From the NCBI RefSeq assembly GCF_009604375.1, contig NZ_WEGH01000006.1:404074-468073 (forward strand): a stretch of DNA of 64,000 nt. The letters run 5' to 3'. Positions within the stretch are counted from its first letter, which is position 1; the number at the start of each line of letters is the position of its first letter. The translations under genes and the position numbers were made by a program. This document shows positions 35,204-43,320 of this stretch, in pieces. The stretch is from Actinomadura macrotermitis. Its GTDB lineage: Bacteria; Actinomycetota; Actinomycetes; Streptosporangiales; Streptosporangiaceae. The notes under the pieces are model-generated. The model saw only the letters and a list, made by a program, of their open reading frames with translations. It searched no databases and was not told the origin of the DNA.

Positions 35204-36285
35204 CCGACGCCTCCGTCCTGCGCCCGCACGCCGAGCAGCAGTACGCCGACGAGCTGGCCCTGCTCGCCGAGCACGACGACCGGCCCCGCCCGCCCGGGTG
35301 GCGGCTGTCGCCGTGGGCCGTCACCACCTACCTGCTCGGCGGCGAACTGCCCGGCGGCCAGGTGGTCTCGCCGAAGTACATCGGCCCGCGCCGGCTGATG
35401 GAGGTCGCGGTCGCCACCTTGGCCACCGACCGGGCGCTGCTGCTGCTCGGCGTGCCCGGCACCGCCAAGACGTGGGTGTCGGAGCACCTGGCGGCGGCCG
35501 TCGGCGGCGACTCCACGCTGCTGGTGCAGGGCACCGCCGGCACTTCCGAGGAGGCCGTGCGCTACGGCTGGAACTACGCCCGGCTGCTCGCCGAGGGCCC
35601 CTCGGAGCAGGCGCTGGTGGAGAGCCCGCTGATGCGCGCGATGCGGCGCGGCACCGTCGCGCGCATCGAGGAGCTGACCCGGATGCCGAGCGACGTGCAG
35701 GACACCCTGATCACCATCCTGTCGGAGAAGACGCTGCCGGTGCCCGAGCTGAACACCGAGGTGCAGGCCCGCAAGGGCTTCACGGTGATCGCCACGGCCA
35801 ACGACCGCGACCGCGGCGTCAACGAGCTGTCCAGCGCGCTGCGCCGCCGCTTCAACACCGTGGTGCTGCCGCTGCCGGACTCGGTGGACGACGAGGTCGA
35901 CATCGTGGCCCGCCGCGTCGGCCAGCTCGGCAAGGCGCTGGAGCTGCCCGAGGCGCCGGCCGGCCTGGCCGAGATCCGCCGCGTCGTCACCGTCTTCCGC
36001 GAGCTGCGCGGCGGCATGTCCGAGGACGGCCGCACCAAGCTGAAGTCGCCGAGCGGCACGCTCAGCACCGCCGAGGCCATCTCGGTGATCACCAGCGGGC
36101 TGGCCCTGGCCGCGCACTTCGGCGACGGGGTGCTGCGCGCCGCCGACGTGGCGGGCGGCATCGTCGGCGCCGTCGTGCAGGACCCGGTGTCGGACCGGGT
36201 CGTCTGGCAGGAGTACCTGGAGACCGTGGTGCGCGAGCGCCCCGAGTGGCGCGACTTCTACCGCGCCTGCCGGGAGGTCTCCTGA
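35200..36285 (+). CDS. MoxR-type AAA+ ATPase, YehL-like
   Basis: The 361-residue ATPase has Walker A GVPGTAKTW (about 85-93) and a divergent Walker B, RIEELTRM (about 153-160) in place of ADEINR. It also has the sensor-1 segment VIATANDRDRGVNELS (about 195-210) and the arginine-finger region LRRRFN. These features fit the YehL subfamily of MoxR ATPases, which are encoded with VWA, SWIM and DUF5682 partners. GTG 35200 overlaps the upstream stop (GTGA), and its stop shares one base with the next ATG (TGATG). It probably remodels a VWA-bound client using ATP. Confidence 0.9.
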   Translation: MTDASVLRPHAEQQYADELALLAEHDDRPRPPGWRLSPWAVTTYLLGGELPGGQVVSPKYIGPRRLMEVAVATLATDRALLLLGVPGTAKTWVSEHLAAAVGGDSTLLVQGTAGTSEEAVRYGWNYARLLAEGPSEQALVESPLMRAMRRGTVARIEELTRMPSDVQDTLITILSEKTLPVPELNTEVQARKGFTVIATANDRDRGVNELSSALRRRFNTVVLPLPDSVDDEVDIVARRVGQLGKALELPEAPAGLAEIRRVVTVFRELRGGMSEDGRTKLKSPSGTLSTAEAISVITSGLALAAHFGDGVLRAADVAGGIVGAVVQDPVSDRVVWQEYLETVVRERPEWRDFYRACREVS

Positions 36286-38525
36286 TGCCGGAGGCCCCGG
36301 CCGAGGTGCAGGTCTACGGGATCCGCCACCACGGGCCTGGGTCGGCCCGCGCCGTGCGCGCCGCCCTCGCGGAGTTCGGGCCGGACGCGGTGCTGATCGA
36401 GGGCCCGCCGGAGGCCGACCCGATCGTGGAGCTGGCCGCCGACCCCGGCATGGTCCCGCCGGTGGCGCTGCTGGCCTACTCCCCCGACGACGGCGCGGGC
36501 CGGCGCGCGGCGTTCTGGCCGTTCGCCGAGTTCAGCCCCGAATGGCAGGCGATCCGGCACGGCCTGGCCGCCGGGATCCCGGTCCGGTTCTGCGATCTGC
36601 CCGCCGCGCACCAGTTCGTCCCCGTCGAGGGCGAGGAGGAAGAACCCGAGGCCCAGCAGGACATCCGGCTCGACCCGCTCGGCACGCTCGCCGAGGCGGC
36701 CGGCTACGACGACGCCGAACGCTGGTGGGACGACGTCGTCGAGCACCGCGACGGCGGCCCCTCCCCCTTCCCCGCGATCGCCGAGGCGATGGCCGAGCTG
36801 CGCGAGCGGCTGCCCCTGGAGTCCCTGCCGGCCGGCTACCGGCGCCGCGAGGAGCAGCGCGAGGCGCACATGCGCCGCACGCTGCGCCGCACCCTGAAGG
36901 AAGGGCACCGGCGCGTCGCGGTCGTCTGCGGCGCCTGGCACGTCCCGGCCGTACAGGCGAAGGTCCCCGCCGCCCAGGACGACCGGCTGCTGCGCGGCCT
37001 GCCGAAGGCCAAGGTCGCCCTGACGTGGGTGCCGTGGACGCACGGCCGGCTCGCGGGCCGCTCCGGCTACGGCGCGGGCGTGCGGTCCCCCGGCTGGTAC
37101 CACCACCTGTTCACCGCCCCCGACCGGCCGATCGAGCGCTGGCTGACGGCCGCCGCGCGCGCCCTGCGGGAGGAGGACCTGCACGTCTCGTCCGCGCACG
37201 TGATCGAGGCGGTGCGGCTCGCCGAGACCCTCGCCGCGCTGCGCGGCCGCCCGCTGGCCGGGCTGGACGAGGTCACCGAGGCGACCCGCGCGGTGCTGTG
37301 CGAGGGCGCCGACCTGCCCGTCCGGCTGATCGACCGGAACCTGGTGGTCGGCGAGCGGCTCGGCGCGGTGCCGGACGCCACGCCGATGGTGCCGCTCCAG
37401 CGCGACCTGCAGGCCGAGCAGCGGCGGCTGCGGCTGAAGCCGTCCGCGCTGGGCAAGGAGCAGGAACTCGACCTGCGCAGGCCCACCGACCTGGACCGCA
37501 GCCGGCTGCTGCACCGGCTGCGGCTGCTCGGCGTCGACTGGGGCGTCCCGGGCGACGGCGGCCGCGCCAAGGGCACCTTCAAGGAGACCTGGACGCTGGT
37601 GTGGCGGCCCGAGTTCGACGTCGAGCTGATCGAGGCCGGGGCGTGGGGCACCACCGTGCACGGCGCGGCGACCGCCCGCGCCGAGTCGCTGGCGGCCGAG
37701 GCCGCCGCGCTGCCCGACCTCACCGCCGTCGCCGAGCGCTGCCTGCTGGCCGACCTCGGCGGCGCGCTGCCCGCCGTCATGGACGCCCTGGCGGACCGGG
37801 CCGCCGTCGACACCGACGTGGCGCACCTGATGGCGGCGCTGCCCGCGCTGGTCCGCGCGCTGCGCTACGGCGACGTGCGCGGCACCCCGACCGGGCCGCT
37901 GCGCGCCGTCGTCGACGGCCTGGCGGTGCGGGTCTGCGTCGGCCTGCCGCCCGCGGCGGCCAACCTCGACGACGACGCCGCCCGCCGGTTCCTCGAGCAC
38001 GTCGACGACGTGCACGGCGCGCTGTCCCTGCTCGGCGACGACGAGCACACCGAGCGCTGGCGCCGCGCCCTCGCCGCGCTGCTGGACCGCCCCGGCCTGC
38101 ACGGCCTGCTGGAGGGCCGCCTCGCCCGGCTGCTGCTCGACGCGGGCCGGCTGCCGGACGTGGCCGACCGGATGGCCCGCGCCGTGTCGGTCGGCGCCGC
38201 GCCCGGCCGCGCCGCCGCCTGGGTGGAGGGCTTCCTGTCGGGCGGCGGCCTGGTGCTGGTGCACGACGACGCGCTGCTGCGCCTCATCGACGGCTGGATC
38301 GCCGGGCTGCCCGCCGGGTCGTTCACCGACGTGCTGCCGCTGCTGCGCCGCACCTTCGGCGGCTACGCCGCGGCCGAGCGCCGCGCGATCGGCGAGCGCG
38401 TCCGGCACCTGGACGCCCCCTCCCCCGCCCGGGCGGGGGAGGGCGACGACGACACCGACCCCGGCCGCGCGGCGCCCGCCGCCGCGACGGCCCTGCGAAT
38501 CCTCGGCTGGGAGGTCCCCGCATGA
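36285..38525 (+). CDS. DUF5682 protein (YehM-like) of MoxR/VWA operon
   Basis: The 746-residue protein begins VYGIRHHGPGSARAV and VLIEGPPEADP (about 9-45), the DUF5682 signature. This resembles the GxxH...E active-site start of TraB/TIKI-type hydrolases, and a second motif CGAWHVPAV follows at about 211-219. An enzymatic N-domain is therefore possible (inference). The remaining 450 residues are helical and rich in Leu/Arg/Ala, with HRLRLLGVDWG and a WRPEFDVELIE segment. It overlaps the VWA gene by 4 bp (ATGA). It is the largest member of the five-gene operon and the likeliest effector or client-binding part. Confidence 0.82.
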   Translation: MPEAPAEVQVYGIRHHGPGSARAVRAALAEFGPDAVLIEGPPEADPIVELAADPGMVPPVALLAYSPDDGAGRRAAFWPFAEFSPEWQAIRHGLAAGIPVRFCDLPAAHQFVPVEGEEEEPEAQQDIRLDPLGTLAEAAGYDDAERWWDDVVEHRDGGPSPFPAIAEAMAELRERLPLESLPAGYRRREEQREAHMRRTLRRTLKEGHRRVAVVCGAWHVPAVQAKVPAAQDDRLLRGLPKAKVALTWVPWTHGRLAGRSGYGAGVRSPGWYHHLFTAPDRPIERWLTAAARALREEDLHVSSAHVIEAVRLAETLAALRGRPLAGLDEVTEATRAVLCEGADLPVRLIDRNLVVGERLGAVPDATPMVPLQRDLQAEQRRLRLKPSALGKEQELDLRRPTDLDRSRLLHRLRLLGVDWGVPGDGGRAKGTFKETWTLVWRPEFDVELIEAGAWGTTVHGAATARAESLAAEAAALPDLTAVAERCLLADLGGALPAVMDALADRAAVDTDVAHLMAALPALVRALRYGDVRGTPTGPLRAVVDGLAVRVCVGLPPAAANLDDDAARRFLEHVDDVHGALSLLGDDEHTERWRRALAALLDRPGLHGLLEGRLARLLLDAGRLPDVADRMARAVSVGAAPGRAAAWVEGFLSGGGLVLVHDDALLRLIDGWIAGLPAGSFTDVLPLLRRTFGGYAAAERRAIGERVRHLDAPSPARAGEGDDDTDPGRAAPAAATALRILGWEVPA

Positions 38526-39676
38526 CCGAGACCGACCGTCTCAGGCGCTGGCGCCTGGTCCTCGGCGGCGAGTCCGCCGACGGCACCGGCGTCACGCTGT
38601 CGGGCGACGACGCCAGGATGGACGGCGCCCTGGACCGGCTCTACGGCGGTGGCGGCGGCGACCGCCGCTCCGGCCGCCGCAGCGGCGGCCTCGGCGACTC
38701 CGCGCCCGCCGTCGCCCGCTGGCTCGGCGACATCCGCGCCTATTTCCCCGCCACCGTCGTGCAGGTCATGCAGAAGGACGCGATCGAGCGGCTGAACCTC
38801 ACCCGGCTGCTGATGGAGCCGGAGATGCTGGAGGCCGTCGAACCCGACGTGCACCTGGTCGGCACCCTGCTGTCGCTGAACCGGGTGATGCCCGACCGGG
38901 CCCGCGAGTCGGCGCGCGCCGTCGTCGCCAAGGTCGTGCAGGACCTGGAGCGGCGCCTGGCGCAGCGCACCCGGTCGGCGATCGGCGGCGCGCTGGACCG
39001 CACGGCGCGCACGCTGCGGCCCCGCCGCCTCGCCGACGTCGACTGGAACCGCACCATCCGCGCCAACCTCGGGAACTACCTGCCCGCGCACGCCACGATC
39101 GTCCCCGAGCGGCTGATCGGCTACGGCCGGCGGCAGCAGGCGGTCAAGCGCGACGTGGTCCTCTGCATCGACCAGAGCGGCTCGATGGCGGCCTCGGTCG
39201 TCTACGCCGGGGTGTTCGGCGCGGTGCTGGCCTCGATGCGGTCGCTGCGCACCTCCCTGGTCGTCTTCGACACCGCCGTGGTCGACCTGACCGACCAGCT
39301 GCACGACCCCGTCGAGCTGCTGTTCGGCACCCAGCTCGGCGGCGGCACCGACATCAACCGCGCCCTCGCCTACTGCCAGGGCCTGGTCACCCGCCCCGCC
39401 GACACCATCATGGTGCTGGTCAGCGACCTGTACGAGGGCGGCGTGCGGGACGAGATGCTGCGCCGCGTCGCGCAGCTGACCGACGCGGGCGTCCAGGTGA
39501 TCGTGCTGCTGGCGCTGTCGGACGAGGGCGCGCCCGCCTACGACCACGACAACGCCGCCGCCCTCGCCGCGCTCGGCGTCCCGGCGTTCGCCTGCACGCC
39601 CGACGCGTTCCCCGAGCTGATGGCGGCCGCCGTCGAGCGCCGTGACCTGAAGGAGTGGGCCGAACGCACTCTGTGA
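38522..39676 (+). CDS. VWA (CoxE-like) metal-binding protein of MoxR operon
   Basis: The 384-residue protein has a helical N-terminal half and a C-terminal von Willebrand A domain (about 214-375). The MIDAS metal site is intact: DQSGSM (about 220-225), the Thr of GGGTDIN (about 277-283) and the Asp of LVSDLYEGG (about 303-311). VWA proteins in MoxR clusters recruit the ATPase to client proteins through this metal site. It is the last gene of the operon and corresponds to the VWA partner YehP of YehL clusters. The N-terminal region includes a Gly/Arg-rich stretch GGGGGDRRSGRRSGG. Confidence 0.9.
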   Translation: MTETDRLRRWRLVLGGESADGTGVTLSGDDARMDGALDRLYGGGGGDRRSGRRSGGLGDSAPAVARWLGDIRAYFPATVVQVMQKDAIERLNLTRLLMEPEMLEAVEPDVHLVGTLLSLNRVMPDRARESARAVVAKVVQDLERRLAQRTRSAIGGALDRTARTLRPRRLADVDWNRTIRANLGNYLPAHATIVPERLIGYGRRQQAVKRDVVLCIDQSGSMAASVVYAGVFGAVLASMRSLRTSLVVFDTAVVDLTDQLHDPVELLFGTQLGGGTDINRALAYCQGLVTRPADTIMVLVSDLYEGGVRDEMLRRVAQLTDAGVQVIVLLALSDEGAPAYDHDNAAALAALGVPAFACTPDAFPELMAAAVERRDLKEWAERTL

Positions 39677-39682
39677 CGCGGC

Positions 39683-41455
39683 TCAGCGGCGGCGGCCCGC
39701 GACCGTCAGGCCGCGGGCGAGCAGCACCACCACCAGCGCCGCGCCCACCGCCTGGATGAGCACCGAGCCCCGGTCGATGTGCAGGCCGGCGAGCGTGAAC
39801 GCCTCCCACACCACCACCCGGGCGACCCGCGAGGCCATCACCGTCCACACCGCCGCCCGGCTGCCGAGCCAGCCGAGCACCACGCCGATCAGCGTGACCA
39901 CCCCGAGCACCATGGACGCGCCGGCCGCCTTGAGGAACAGCCCGGCGTCGGTGGAGGGCGGGTGGGCGATCTGGATCGCCATCGCGGCCACGTCCAGAGC
40001 GCCCAGCAGAGCCGCGAAGACCAGGCCGGTGATGAGCGCCGGGCCGCGCCGCCACTTCCGGGCGGGCGGCGCGACCCCGCCCGTGGGCGGCCTGCCGGGA
40101 TAGGGCGCATCCCCGACGCCAAGGCGCGGCGTACCGCCGTAAGGGGCGCCCTCGGTGCCAAGGCTCGGCGTGCCGCCACGGAGGGCGCCTCCGGGCGTGT
40201 TGCCATGGGGGGCACCCCCAGTACCAAGGCTTGTCGCTTCGCTCCGAGCGCCTTGGCCCCCCGCGCTCCAGGCGCCCTGCCCTTCCGCGCTCCGGGCGCC
40301 CTGGCCTCCCGCGTCCCAGGCTCCCTGGCCGTTCGCGTCCCGGGTGGCCTGTCCTCCCGTCCATCCCGGACCGGCTGCGGTAGCGCCGTATCCGCCCATC
40401 TCGTGCCCCTGGGCCGTTCGCCGCCCGTCGTCGGCGTACCCCGGCCCCTGGGTGTATCCAGGGCCGCTCGGCGCCGCGCCGCCCTGCGCGTAGTCCCGCG
40501 TCTCCGCCGCGTACCCGTAAGGCGCGCCGGCCCCCGCCGTGCGGCCGGGGCCGTTCTCGGCGGGGACCGGGCCGGTGTACCGGCGGGTGGCGCCCGCCGG
40601 GGTGTCCGATTCGGGCCGGGTCTCCCCCGCCCGGGGCCCGGCGGGCCGGCCGCCCAGGGTCCACATCAGGACCTCCTCGGCGGACGGGCGGGCCGCCGGC
40701 TCCTTCTCCAGGCAGCGCGCCGCGATCTCGGCGATCCGCTCCGGCAGCGGGCCGAGGTCGGGGGTCTCGTTCAGGATGCGGTACAGCACGGCGGGCAGCG
40801 AGGACGCGCTGAACGGGTCGCGGCCGGTCGCCGCGAACAGCAGCGTGACCGCCCAGGCGAACAGGTCCGCGGCCGGGCCGATCTGGGCGCCGGCGAACTG
40901 CTCGGGCGCCATGTAGGAGGGGGTGCCGACGATCTGGCTGGTGACGGTGGACCCCGAGTCCAGCGCGCGGGCGATGCCGAAGTCGATCACGCGCGGCCCG
41001 TCCGGGCCCATCAGCACGTTCTGCGGCTTGAAGTCGCGGTGCACGATGCCGGCCCGGTGGATCGCGGCGAGCGCGGTGATCGTGCCGACCGCGAGCCGGT
41101 CCAGGTCGGCGCCGACCCGCGGTCCGCTCTCCTCCACCAGCTGGCGCAGCGACGGCCCGGGCACCAGCTCGCTGACGATGTAGGGCTGGTCGCCGTCCAT
41201 GTCGGCCTGCAGCATCTGCGCCGTGCAGAAGCCCGCCACGCGCTGCAGCAGCGCGAGCTCGCGGACGAACCGGGCCCGCGCCTGCGCGTCACCGATCATC
41301 TGCGCGTGCAGCAGCTTGACGGCCACCTCGGGCCCGCCCGCCAGGGGCCGGCCGAGGAAGACCACGCCCTGCCCGCCCGTGCCGAGCCGGCCGATCAGCT
41401 CGTAGTCGCCGAGCCGCCTGGGATCGGCGTGACTGAGGGGAAACGGAACCACCAT
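39683..41455 (-). CDS. Ser/Thr protein kinase with four-helix membrane domain
   Basis: The 590-residue Hanks-type kinase has GTGGQGVV (about 26-33), VAVKLL Lys, HRDFKPQN (about 142-149), DFGIAR (about 160-165) and PSYMAPE. A long Gly/Pro/Ala-rich linker (about 295-445) contains four imperfect repeats of the SAxGQGA(W/R) type. Four closely spaced membrane helices fill the C-terminal 135 residues, with almost no extracytoplasmic domain. ATG 41455 has GAGAGGGATGG upstream. It is divergent from a DUF6777 lipoprotein gene; that pairing suggests the lipoprotein may be its sensor partner (inference). Confidence 0.9.
   Translation of the reverse strand: MVVPFPLSHADPRRLGDYELIGRLGTGGQGVVFLGRPLAGGPEVAVKLLHAQMIGDAQARARFVRELALLQRVAGFCTAQMLQADMDGDQPYIVSELVPGPSLRQLVEESGPRVGADLDRLAVGTITALAAIHRAGIVHRDFKPQNVLMGPDGPRVIDFGIARALDSGSTVTSQIVGTPSYMAPEQFAGAQIGPAADLFAWAVTLLFAATGRDPFSASSLPAVLYRILNETPDLGPLPERIAEIAARCLEKEPAARPSAEEVLMWTLGGRPAGPRAGETRPESDTPAGATRRYTGPVPAENGPGRTAGAGAPYGYAAETRDYAQGGAAPSGPGYTQGPGYADDGRRTAQGHEMGGYGATAAGPGWTGGQATRDANGQGAWDAGGQGARSAEGQGAWSAGGQGARSEATSLGTGGAPHGNTPGGALRGGTPSLGTEGAPYGGTPRLGVGDAPYPGRPPTGGVAPPARKWRRGPALITGLVFAALLGALDVAAMAIQIAHPPSTDAGLFLKAAGASMVLGVVTLIGVVLGWLGSRAAVWTVMASRVARVVVWEAFTLAGLHIDRGSVLIQAVGAALVVVLLARGLTVAGRRR
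40249..40350 (-). repeat. Short tandem repeats in kinase linker
   Basis: About four imperfect units of roughly 24-30 bp encode SAxGQGA(W/R)-type decapeptides in the kinase linker. Neighbouring positions (about 40100-40230) repeat a second motif encoding SLGTxGAPYG. Length variation between strains is expected here. Confidence 0.6.
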
Positions 41456-41572
41456 TCGCCATCCCTCTCGGCGGGGCGGCACAAAATTACAAGGAATTGA
41501 CCGTGCACAAAACACGCCGCCCCGGCATCTAAAGAGTATAGGAAGTAACGGCCCCGAAGGGGAGACGAGAAA

Positions 41573-42904
41573 ATGCGCTTGATCAATTCACGCGCCGGCC
41601 GGCGGCGGGCGGCCCTGCTCCCGTTCGCCGCCCTGCTGCTGGTCCCGGGGGTGTCGGCGTGCAGCGAGGCCGCCGCCGATACCATCACCCGGCTGGCGGT
41701 GGGGACGCCCGGGCCCGACCCCTACACGCTGGTCGCCGGCACCGACAGCACGCAGGTCGCGGCGCGGCCGCCGGCCGGCGGCACCAAGCCGGGCGACACG
41801 CCCGGCCTGTACGGCGGCACCAGGTCGGCGGCCAGCTGCCAGGGCGCGCAGATCGCCGCCTTCCTGCGGGCGCATCCCGACAAGGCGCGGGCGTGGGCGG
41901 GCGTGCAGGGCATCAGCCCCGACGCCATCGACGCCTTCATCGCCAAGCTGACCCCGGTGCTGCTGCGCACCGACACGCTGGTCACCAATCACGGCTTCCA
42001 CGACGGGCAGGCGACGAGCTCCCCGGCCGTGCTGCAGGCCGGAATGGGCGTGCTGGTCGACGGATACGGCGCCCCGGTGGTGAAGTGCAATTGCGGTAAT
42101 CCGCTGACCGCGCCGCAGAAAAAGATCTCCCCGTCGAATGCGAAGTACACCGGCGGCTCCTGGGGCGGCTTCAGCAAGCAGGACGTGACGCGCATCAAGC
42201 CGCGGGAGGCCGCGCAGGGCACGGTCCTGGCCTTCGTCCTGGTCACCCCGGACGGCACGACCGGCTTCCGGCGCCCGGCCGCCACGCACGGCCAGGTCGA
42301 CGGCCCGCCGACCGCGCCGCCGCCCCTCGCGACCAGCACGCCGAGCCCCGGTCAGCCCACCGGGACCACGACTCCTCCCACCAGCCCCGGCACGCTCCCG
42401 CCGGGCAGCCCCGGTACGCCGTCCACGGGCACACCGAGCGGCCCCGGCGGCACGGACGGAACCGGCGGAACCGGAGGCACGGGAGGCACCGGAGGCACGG
42501 GCGGGACCGGCGACACGGGCGGCACGACAGGCGGTGACACCGGCGGCAACACCGGCGGTACGGCCCCCGGCAACACGGGCGGCAGCGGTGGCGACACCGG
42601 CGGGCCTGGCAACACGGGCGGCTCGACGGGTGGCGACACCGGCGGCAACCCTGGCGGCAACACGGGTGGCAACCCCGGCGGCCCGTCCGGCGAGCGGAGT
42701 GCGCCGGCCGGACCGCCCTCCGAACCCGCCGGCCCGAGCCCGCCCCCCGCCCCGGAACCCCCGTCGAACCCGCCGGCCCCGCCGCCGGACACCAAGGAGG
42801 CCCCCGCACCGGTCGAGCCGCCGGCCACCAAGGAGGCCCCGGCCCCGGTCGGGCCGCCGGCCACCGAGGCCCCCGCGCCGGTCGGGCCGCCGCCGGCCAG
42901 CTGA
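41573..42904 (+). CDS. DUF6777 lipoprotein with long low-complexity tail
   Basis: The 443-residue exported protein has a lipobox VSAC at about 27-30 after a hydrophobic signal, so it should be a lipid-anchored surface protein. A DUF6777-type domain follows (about 45-245; YTLVAGTDST, CQGAQIAAFLRAHPDKA, GVLVDGYGAPVVKCNCGNPL). The last 200 residues are low complexity: Pro/Thr, then Gly-Gly-Thr/Asn repeats, then Pro/Glu/Ala repeats (KEAPAPVEPPAT), a probable wall-spanning stalk. It is divergent from the four-helix Ser/Thr kinase. Function unknown. Confidence 0.82.
   Translation: MRLINSRAGRRRAALLPFAALLLVPGVSACSEAAADTITRLAVGTPGPDPYTLVAGTDSTQVAARPPAGGTKPGDTPGLYGGTRSAASCQGAQIAAFLRAHPDKARAWAGVQGISPDAIDAFIAKLTPVLLRTDTLVTNHGFHDGQATSSPAVLQAGMGVLVDGYGAPVVKCNCGNPLTAPQKKISPSNAKYTGGSWGGFSKQDVTRIKPREAAQGTVLAFVLVTPDGTTGFRRPAATHGQVDGPPTAPPPLATSTPSPGQPTGTTTPPTSPGTLPPGSPGTPSTGTPSGPGGTDGTGGTGGTGGTGGTGGTGDTGGTTGGDTGGNTGGTAPGNTGGSGGDTGGPGNTGGSTGGDTGGNPGGNTGGNPGGPSGERSAPAGPPSEPAGPSPPPAPEPPSNPPAPPPDTKEAPAPVEPPATKEAPAPVGPPATEAPAPVGPPPAS
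42460..42685 (+). repeat. Gly-Gly-Thr/Asn coding microrepeats
   Basis: Degenerate 9- to 12-bp units (GGCGGAACC/GGCGGCAAC type) encode GGT and GGN tripeptide runs in the DUF6777 protein tail. They are coding low complexity, not an intergenic array. Confidence 0.7.
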
Positions 42905-42924
42905 TCCGCACCTGGTGTACATTT

Positions 42925-42936
42925 GCTCATATGAGC
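42925..42936. promoter_or_regulatory. Perfect palindrome over ArsR start codon
   Basis: GCTCATATGAGC is a perfect 12-bp palindrome spanning the ATG at 42931. TACATT at 42918-42923 sits at -10 distance from that ATG, and there is no ribosome-binding site, so the mRNA may be leaderless. The site is the likely ArsR/SmtB operator, shutting off the whole regulator-exporter operon without metal. Confidence 0.65.
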
Positions 42937-43320
42937 AGCGCTTCAGATATCAGCGTCGCCGACACCTGCGTGACCCGGGTCGTCGATCCCGCGAAGGTCG
43001 CCATGGTGACCGCCGCCATGCCGGACGCCGACACGATCGGCGACCTCGCCCAGATCTTCGGCCTGCTGGCCGACCCCGGACGGCTGCGGGTCATCACCGC
43101 GCTGCTCGAGGGCGGCGAGATGTGCGTCTGCGACATCGCGGCCGCATGCGGCAACTCCGAGTCCGCCGTGTCGCACGCGCTGCGGCTGCTGCGCGCCAGC
43201 CGGGTGGTCAAGGTGCGCCGCTCCGGCCGGATGGCCTACTACCGGCTGGCCGACTCGCACGTGCGGATGCTGCTGGACCTCGCCCTCGCCCACATCGGCC
43301 ACCAGGGGGAAGGCGCATGA
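42931..43320 (+). CDS. ArsR/SmtB-family metal-sensing repressor
   Basis: The 129-residue winged-helix repressor has the recognition region GNSESAVSHALRLLRAS (about 74-90) and the wing VVKVRRSGRMAYYRL. Two possible metal sites are visible: CVCD in helix 3 (about 65-68) and the helix-5 site D-x-HV...H-x-x-H (ADSHVRMLLDLALAHIGH, about 107-124) typical of zinc/cobalt sensors such as SmtB/CzrA. An N-terminal Cys (about 13) could add to the helix-3 site. It overlaps the cation exporter by 4 bp, so zinc, cadmium or cobalt is the likely inducer. Confidence 0.92.
   Translation: MSSASDISVADTCVTRVVDPAKVAMVTAAMPDADTIGDLAQIFGLLADPGRLRVITALLEGGEMCVCDIAAACGNSESAVSHALRLLRASRVVKVRRSGRMAYYRLADSHVRMLLDLALAHIGHQGEGA

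Noticed and set aside
42460..42685. Possible CRISPR-like or satellite array
   Set aside because: Units are 9-12 bp, degenerate and in frame, coding Gly-rich tripeptides inside the DUF6777 protein. There are no spacers.
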